Origin: Circinella umbellata
Taxonomy: Eukaryota; Mucoromycota; Mucoromycetes; Mucorales; Lichtheimiaceae
Direction: 5' to 3'
DNA length: 64,000 nt
Assembly: GCA_025093555.1 (NCBI GenBank)
Contig: JAIWNF010000029.1
Coordinates: forward strand, 310,001-374,000
Part shown: positions 57,999-64,000 of the stretch, in pieces
How the letters are laid out: every line of letters begins with the position of its first letter
How positions within the stretch are numbered: the stretch's first letter is position 1
Position numbers and translations under genes: made by a program
Notes under the pieces: generated by a model
The model's input: the letters and a program-made list of their open reading frames with translations, nothing else
The model's database searches: none
What the model was told of the DNA's origin: nothing

Positions 57999-58203
57999 AT
58001 TTTTTTACCACTATTTAATAATAATAATAAAATAACAAAAACCATATATCTATAAATAAATATTGAAACTATGATGAATTGATGCTAGGTTATATTTGGG
58101 ATTATGTTTGGATACACAATTTGCCAAAAAGAGAAAATCCTCAGCGCTGGTCTTAAATTACATCCTGAGGTAACTGAGGTAACTGAGGTAGCTTCCCATG
58201 GTG

Positions 58204-58320
58204 TTCTGTAACTTATATATATATATATATATTAATATAGTATACTAATGTACTATAATGCTATAGGTTCTTAGTAAATCATAATGTATTTAGTGATCCT
58301 ATGTTATATAATCGAAATAG
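58204..58320. other. Short flank between EnSpm and Merlin, no feature
   Basis: TTC target copy, then a (TA)n tract (58217-58236) and AT-rich sequence. Confidence 0.5.
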
Positions 58321-59510
58321 TACTCAAATGCATATAATATGGCCACAAAGTAAAACATATCCAAGATAGCATTGTACTAATAGCTGTTGTGGAAGGTCTA
58401 CCAAATCACTTACATAGGGGTCATGTTTTTATAATAGAAAGGCTGATTTACATAAGATACCTTGGTCTATTTATGGCTTTATTGTACAAAATATGTCTTT
58501 CTTCTTGACCAGACAAGTTGGGTTAGAGTGCTATACTATTGCTCAAATTATTCATGATATTTATCAAGTAATGGATAATGATATAACAGATGGAGGTCTT
58601 CTCTTAGGTAATTTTTAAAACTTATTCTTTTCTTTTCTAGTAATATATTTTCATTGATATTATATTTCTCTTAAAATTTGATAGGTGGTCCTGATGTAGA
58701 TGAAGTTCAAATTGATGAAAGTAAATTTGGCAAAAATAAACATCATCATGGACATCCTGTCTTAGGTGTTTGGGTGTTTGGCATGATGGAAAAGAAGAAT
58801 GGTAGAGCTGGCAAAGCATTTTTATGCATTGTACCTAACCATACTGCAGATACATTAATACTATTAATTCAAAATCATATGGTTTCTAGTACTAAAATTG
58901 TATCTGATTATCATCATGCACCATATATGAGATTAAGAAGTCTTGGTTATGATCATTATGCAGTTAACTATAGTATGGGGTTTGGAACTGTAAACTATAG
59001 TCAAGGTCATAATAATAGTAATACATTATATAACTTAAATATGGTTGAAGGTATATAATATTTTTATTTTGCTTTTGCTTTTATAATATCTATTATTATA
59101 TAAGTATATATATATTGAAGCGTTCAATGTGTGATTGAAGTACTTCGTATAAAGATATAAAATAAAGAAGAAATAATACACTATGTTGTTGTATTTGAAT
59201 AATAAATTATATAATAAAGAATCGAAATATGGGTTGTGGGAGTTCTTATATTCAGGAATATTACGTCTGAATCCACAAAAGAGAAATCTTATAATGAGTT
59301 TAAGAGACTTTATGCTCAAAGGAAACTATTGTTAGGTCAATTTAATTGTTAAAAGACTAAAAGATTTTAAAGGTAAAGATAGAACTAAAGAAAAGAAATA
59401 ATTTGGGGGTATTTATACTAATTGGCAATGTCGGTAATGTGGCATTGCTTTGCCAGAAAAGTGGCATTGCTTAGGCCAATAAGATTACGTAGCGAGGCAG
59501 CTTGTGACAC

Positions 59511-59553
<43 letters not shown>

Positions 59554-59760
59554 CTAATGGTACTGTAACATTAATAATATTAATAAAATGGCTTTAATTT
59601 TTGTACGTTACAATATATTAATAATCTAACTTAGATTTCTCGACCAGGTTTCTGGACTGCTGTAAAGCATTTAGTCGATCGTTGTCACTAAACAGTAGAT
59701 GCTTGTCCATGGGAACTCTTGGAATTTTTATGGCATCATCTATATCATTAAAATAACAAC
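58320..59760 (+). pseudogene. Merlin-type (IS1016/IS1595-like) transposase remnant
   Basis: 58320-58610 reads, with stops, IPWSIYGFIVQNMSFFLT and LECYTIAQIIHDIYQVMD, the N-terminal part. After a likely intron (about 58607-58684), 58685-59045 gives VQIDESKFGKNKHHHGHPVL (Asp), GVWVFGMMEKKNGRAGKAFL, MVSSTKIVSDYHHAPY (second Asp) and GYDHYAVNYSMGF. The text continues at 59638-59750 with FWTAVKHLVDRCH and CPWELLEFLW, the usual Merlin end. The 580 bp between could be a long intron (GTATAT...TTAG) or an insertion. Stops in the N-terminal part make it a pseudogene. Confidence 0.75.
59512..59541. repeat. (AAT)n microsatellite
   Basis: About ten AAT/ATA units lie within the gap of the Merlin remnant. 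Confidence 0.8.
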
Positions 59761-60523
59761 TTTTCCACAAAAAAGGAAATTTTATTAGTAAAACTTACTA
59801 CTACAGAGAGAAGGAAATAGGACTGAGCTAAAAGTTATCAGGTGTAATAATAAATAGCGTATATTGTAAAATATAATATACTTATATCATAATAAGGTGC
59901 AAAATAGTCTTCTTTTAACTTCTTTTACCCAATGTCAACCTCCATTTGTAATTCTTGCAGTTTGCCCAGTCATCAACACACTTCTCATGGAAATTGTCTT
60001 AACAATCCAAATCGTTTGGCGATTGGCAATCATAATGAAACTGAAGAGTGTGAGTTTAACTTTGTTCAAACTTCTACTGCAATCAGTTCTTCTGTTTGTT
60101 TGAGTCTCGGACAAGAAGGCCACCAGTGAGTAACCCACCGAGATTGTCTCAACAATCCAAATCGCTTGGCAATCCGTGAGCGCAATGAGAGTAATGCACG
60201 CAATTTGGAGTTAGTTTATGAGTTATCAGAAAATGCTCTCCTTGTTTGTTCAAGTTGTGGACAAGAAGGTCACACATAAATAATTCATAGAGATTGTTTA
60301 ATTAATCCTAACAATAGGGATGAGTTAGAAACTGTTATTTCACCTTTTATACAAGTATTCTATAGTTGTTTTATGAGTAATGATTAAGTGAATATATTAA
60401 TAATTAATTATGTGTTTTTGGTATTAATTAAAGGCTCATAATGGTGCCCATGTTTCCAGCAACATGATTCCACAATGACATTTTCTTGGGTTTATAGATA
60501 TCGAATGTACCAACTGTTATGCC

Positions 60524-62503
60524 TAGCGTTCTTCATCTCATCCGACATCCACTCATCCGATCCGCATCCGCATCCGAACTTGCGGATGCGGATGGGTCTT
60601 TACGGATGCGGATGCGGATGCGGATGGGTGTATCATCCGATCCGATGATGCAGTCATCCGAAAGATTGAAAGTGGTAATGGGTTTTTTTATAGGTGTTTA
60701 TAAAAAAAACATAAAAATATTAGATTGAAAAAGTGTGCCGCATTTTTAATGTAAGTGTAGCAAGTCAATAAATGTGACAAATATTATTTTATCAACTCGA
60801 AGATTCATCAAACTTTTTAGATCTAAACTTTTGGAAATGATCTAATCCCAAAGATGTTGAAATGTTATTACTTGATCCCTATTCATTATATTTCTTATAA
60901 CATATTATTCCTCAAATTATTTATGTCACAACATTTCCTATATTATTTCATAATAATACTAATATTTGTCCCTTTCCAAAACGAAGAATAGCAAATAAAA
61001 AAAATAACCATTGTTGAAGAAGACATCTAGAATAGTTTATTTGATATTTGTATTACCATAGTGATATATATAATATAATTATAAACTCCAATACTCTCTC
61101 TATTTTGTACAGTCCAAATATTCATCATCCAAATATTCATCATCCAAATATTCATCATCCAAATCCAAGTATATAAACCGTAATATCAACCCATATCCGC
61201 AGCACTTTTTTTTCAATGATTATTTGCATAAGTTATAAAATCTACTCAAACAAAAATAAAATAAAATACTACCACCATTAGTAAACAAATACATTATAGT
61301 AATATAATTCGGAGAAAGAGTATGTGTGTAAAAGAAAGAGTAGTACCACTTACCAATCGTCAAGCACAATGTCCAGTTATATAAAAGCAATTATGTCAAA
61401 GATAGGGATATATAAAAAAGAAGGAGCTTTGATAATAAAATTGAGTAATGCTAGTTGTTTTGTAGGGTTATCAATGTGTATATTAGATAGTTTTATTGAC
61501 CAAGATTAAATAAAATATTTGTTAAAATCCATTGGTAAATAAGTAGATTGTTGTAAAGAATATATTTGTCTATAAACTCAATCCACAATAGTTAGTGGAG
61601 CAAAGATGTAATATTGTAATCGTTAAGCTAATAGATGCTTATTGGCGTTATTGAACATGTCCGTTCGCGTGTAAAATAGATACGATGATGAGTGATTAAA
61701 ATAATATAATAAAAAAAAAGACTACCACACTTAGTTGTTTCATTTGGGATCATTATTTTCCATTATTAAAAAAGATGACTATGTTAAATGGAGTAACGAA
61801 GATTTGATTGAAGAAGCTTGGTTTTCTTTTTTTTTTTTTTGCTGTCACACATAATTTTTTTTTCAACACACAGCCATACTATATACTCACGCGCACGCGC
61901 ACTTTATATTTAAAATTTCAGCTTTTTTTAACAAAAAGTATTCTTTTCCCTATTTTTTATATTTCTCTTCATAAAAAGCTTTCATCTACTATATTATCTT
62001 TTACATTACGGATTTATTTATTTTATTTTTATATTTATAATAAAAATTACCATGTACTTTTCTACAATTGCCATCGTTTATTAAAATATGCTTCTATTTT
62101 GTTTCTTTGAACCAGTTTGAAGTACATTATTTATTCTGAACCAATCTAAACCAATCGCGCTATATTATACTTATATACGAAAAGACAAATCAATCACGAT
62201 AACAATTTTTACAATATCCAATACCTTTTTTTACATTCCAAATCAAAACTTATTATAGATTATTTCACTCTTTTCTTTGATTCACTACAATACGACGGTT
62301 CTTCCTACTTCGATTGTATTTCTGCCAAAAAAAAATATACATACACACTTCATCTACCCATCCGATCCGCATCCGCATCCGCATCCGACCATCCGTATCC
62401 GCATCCGCATCCGACCATCCGTATCCGCATCCGCATCCGTATTTGCGGATGCGGATGCGGATAGCCCTATCATCCGATTCGATCCGATCCGTGAAGAACG
62501 CTA
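60524..62503. mobile_element. Non-autonomous hAT element, 8-bp target duplication, ATCCGC arrays
   Basis: The ends TAGCGTTCTTCA / TGAAGAACGCTA are inverted, and GTTATGCC is duplicated exactly (60516-60523 and 62504-62511), as in hAT elements. Both subterminal regions carry hexamer arrays of GGATGC/GCATCC with CCGATCCG motifs (60550-60665 and 62356-62490). No transposase is inside. Removal of the element restores the Helitron reading ECTNCYAQLWVQ. Confidence 0.93.
61114..61166. repeat. 15-bp tandem repeat in hAT interior
   Basis: CCAAATATTCATCAT is repeated three times plus a partial copy. No function is evident. Confidence 0.8.
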
Positions 62504-64000
62504 GTTATGCCCAGCTTTGGGTTCAAGAACGTGTTTATTCAAACTCTTCGCGCAGACCTCGATCTAATATATGTTGCCAACAAGGAAGTATACAACTTCC
62601 AGAACTAAGTCCCGCTCCTCCAGAAATAATTCAGTAGTTGCATAGTACTGATCCTAATTCTGTGCACTTCCATTCTAATATTCATACGTACAATAATGTA
62701 TTAAGTTTTACATTACTTGGAGCTAATATTGATCATACAGTTGCTAATGCTTGCGGTGGTGCATATAATTTTCGTATCTAAGAATACATATATCATAGCA
62801 TTGAATTACTGCTACCTAATGAGAATGAAACACCAGCATTTGCTTAGATCTATGTACTTGATACTTCATCTGCTGAGACTGCTGAAACTGCTAATCGACA
62901 TGCTGTTGCTCCTGTACCTCTCAATGACATAGTACTTCAACAGTTACAAAATATGATGCATCGTCTTAATCCATTTGTAACATCATTTCAAAGTATGGCA
63001 GAAGTTTCACAAACTTATGGTATTGATAATGTAAGAATGGTAATCAGATCTAAGAATACTCTAGATCATCGACGTTATAATGCACCAACTGCCAATGAAA
63101 TTGGCATTCTTATTGTTAGAAATGATAGAAATGAGAATGCTGGTACGCGCGATATTATCTTATGAACACGAGCTGATGGTTTAGAACGAATTAGTGAAAT
63201 GCATCGCTTCTATGACGCACTACACTATGTCTTACTTTTCCCCCCAGGTTAGTAGTTTACTGTAACATCGTCTATTTTTGAGGCCAACATGTGAACTAAA
63301 TAATATGCCGTTTCAACCATAATACATCTAGGGGATGAAGGATGGACTATTGAGGCAAGATCTGGTACCCACAAAATTACTGTGATGGAATGGTATAAAT
63401 ACGGCCTCATGGTTCGTGGTAATGCTAGAGATAATCATTTGCACCGTTTTGGAAAGCTGTTTCAACAGTATATCGTTGATATATGTGCAAAAATGGAGGC
63501 CAATTGTTTGGGATTTATTTGCCATAACCAAGATAGACTAAGGGCAGATCTTTATCATAATGTTACAGATACTATGCATGTTGGTGATAATGACCCAGTA
63601 GCTGTTGGAAAACGTGTCATTTTACCATCATCCTTTATTGGGTCCCCTTGACATATGCAACAACTATACCAAAATGCTATGAGTATTGTACGTCGCTTTA
63701 GAAAGCCCGATCTTTTTGTTACAATGACGACCAATCCAAGATGACCTGAAATCAAGGAATCTCTTTTACCAGGACAACATGCTTCTGACCATCCTAATCT
63801 CACTACTCATGTTTTTCGCATAGGATTAAAGGAACTTATAGATGACCTTACAAAGCATACAGTTTTGGCAAAGTGGTCAGCCATGTTCATACAGTAGAAC
63901 TCCAAAAGCATGGATTACTTCATGCTCATATTCTACTAATTCTGGCAAATGAAGATAAGCGTCAAACAGCTGCTGACTGTGACAACATTGTTTCTGGTGA

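Larger units (their letters stand above)
42251..58203. mobile_element. EnSpm/CACTA-type transposon, 16 kb with nested insertions, TSD TTC
   Basis: The left end reads tACCATGGGAAGTTACCTCA. The right end in reverse reads CACCATGGGAAGCTACCTCA. Both go on with repeated GTTACCTCA units to CAGG. TTC flanks both sides (42248-42250 and 58204-58206), the 3-bp duplication expected for EnSpm. The left terminal C has become T. It carries a Tnp2-like transposase (minus) and a second gene (plus), divergently arranged from about 56.4-56.6 kb. Without the Harbinger-like and MULE insertions it would be about 5.6 kb. Confidence 0.88.
59890..64000 (+). pseudogene. Helitron Rep N-terminal region, decayed, runs off the window
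   Basis: It starts with three knuckle-like repeats (CNSCSLPSHQHTSHGNCL, GQEGHQ*VTHRDCLNNPNR, CSSCGQEGHT*IIHRDCL). Across the hAT insertion it continues ECTNCYAQLWVQERVYSN. The Helitron_like_N part follows: YNAPTANEIGILIVRNDRN, ALHYVLLFPPG, WYKYGLMVRGNARDNHLHRF, GKLFQQYIVDICAKMEANC, HNQDRLRADLYHNVTD, RVILPSSFIGSP and MQQLYQNAMSIVRRFRKPDL. The catalytic Tyr region lies to the right of the window. Stops (at about 62636, 62780, 62846, 63163, 63650, 63742) sit where Gln, Arg or Trp are expected. Confidence 0.82.

Noticed and set aside
60550..60665. GGATGC arrays as CRISPR-like repeats
   Set aside because: Contiguous hexamers without spacers, located at hAT ends in a eukaryotic sequence.

Overview
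This window comes from an AT-rich, intron-rich fungal genome, most likely an early-diverging (Mucoromycota-type) fungus. The evidence is a set of fungal housekeeping genes (KEX1-like carboxypeptidase, Mcr1-like cytochrome b5 reductase, Mvp1-like sorting nexin) with short GTAAGT/TAG introns, embedded in a very large transposon graveyard containing Helitron, EnSpm, Tc1/mariner, pogo, MULE, Merlin, Harbinger-like and hAT elements. The species cannot be named from the sequence alone.

Region 1 (1-11.1 kb) is ordinary gene space. It holds the 5' part of a secretory carboxypeptidase, an NADH-cytochrome b5 reductase, a low-complexity hypothetical ORF, an 11-exon Mvp1/SNX8-type sorting nexin and a small unrecognised two-exon gene.

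Region 2 (11.1-20.6 kb) holds a decayed gag-like remnant split by a degenerate pogo/Tigger transposon with TA target duplication. It is followed by an apparently intact four-exon MULE with a SWIM finger. Next come two related, hairpin-dense palindromic elements.

Region 3 (20.6-37.8 kb) is a degraded minus-strand Helitron taken apart by layered insertions. The first is a Tc1/IS630-like element carrying inside it a MULE whose transposase is fused to an OTU peptidase domain. The second is a repeat split by a DDE element (itself split by an intact Tc1), with a further full-length Tc1-like element abutting that DDE element. A TA-flanked MITE follows.

Region 4 (37.8-42.2 kb) holds a CpG-dense patch, a remnant of a mobile protein with an exonuclease-like C-terminus and a Helitron helicase tail.

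Region 5 (42.25-58.2 kb) is one 16-kb EnSpm/CACTA element (TSD TTC) with two divergent genes. It is swollen by chromodomain-bearing Harbinger-like elements, one of which is split by a MULE (11-bp TSD) whose transposase is fused to a USP-type deubiquitinase domain.

Region 6 (58.3-64 kb) holds a Merlin remnant and the start of another Helitron split by a non-autonomous hAT (8-bp TSD).

Main points of interest: two MULE lineages with a related N-terminal and catalytic core but different deubiquitinase-type domains (OTU versus USP); Harbinger-like transposases with a C-terminal chromodomain and a convergent small zinc-binding partner gene, including a derivative keeping only the partner gene; a promoter block shared by two unrelated transposons; hairpin-dense palindromes; and nonsense mutations that repeatedly look like C-to-T changes. 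All calls rest on reading the sequence. No database search was run.
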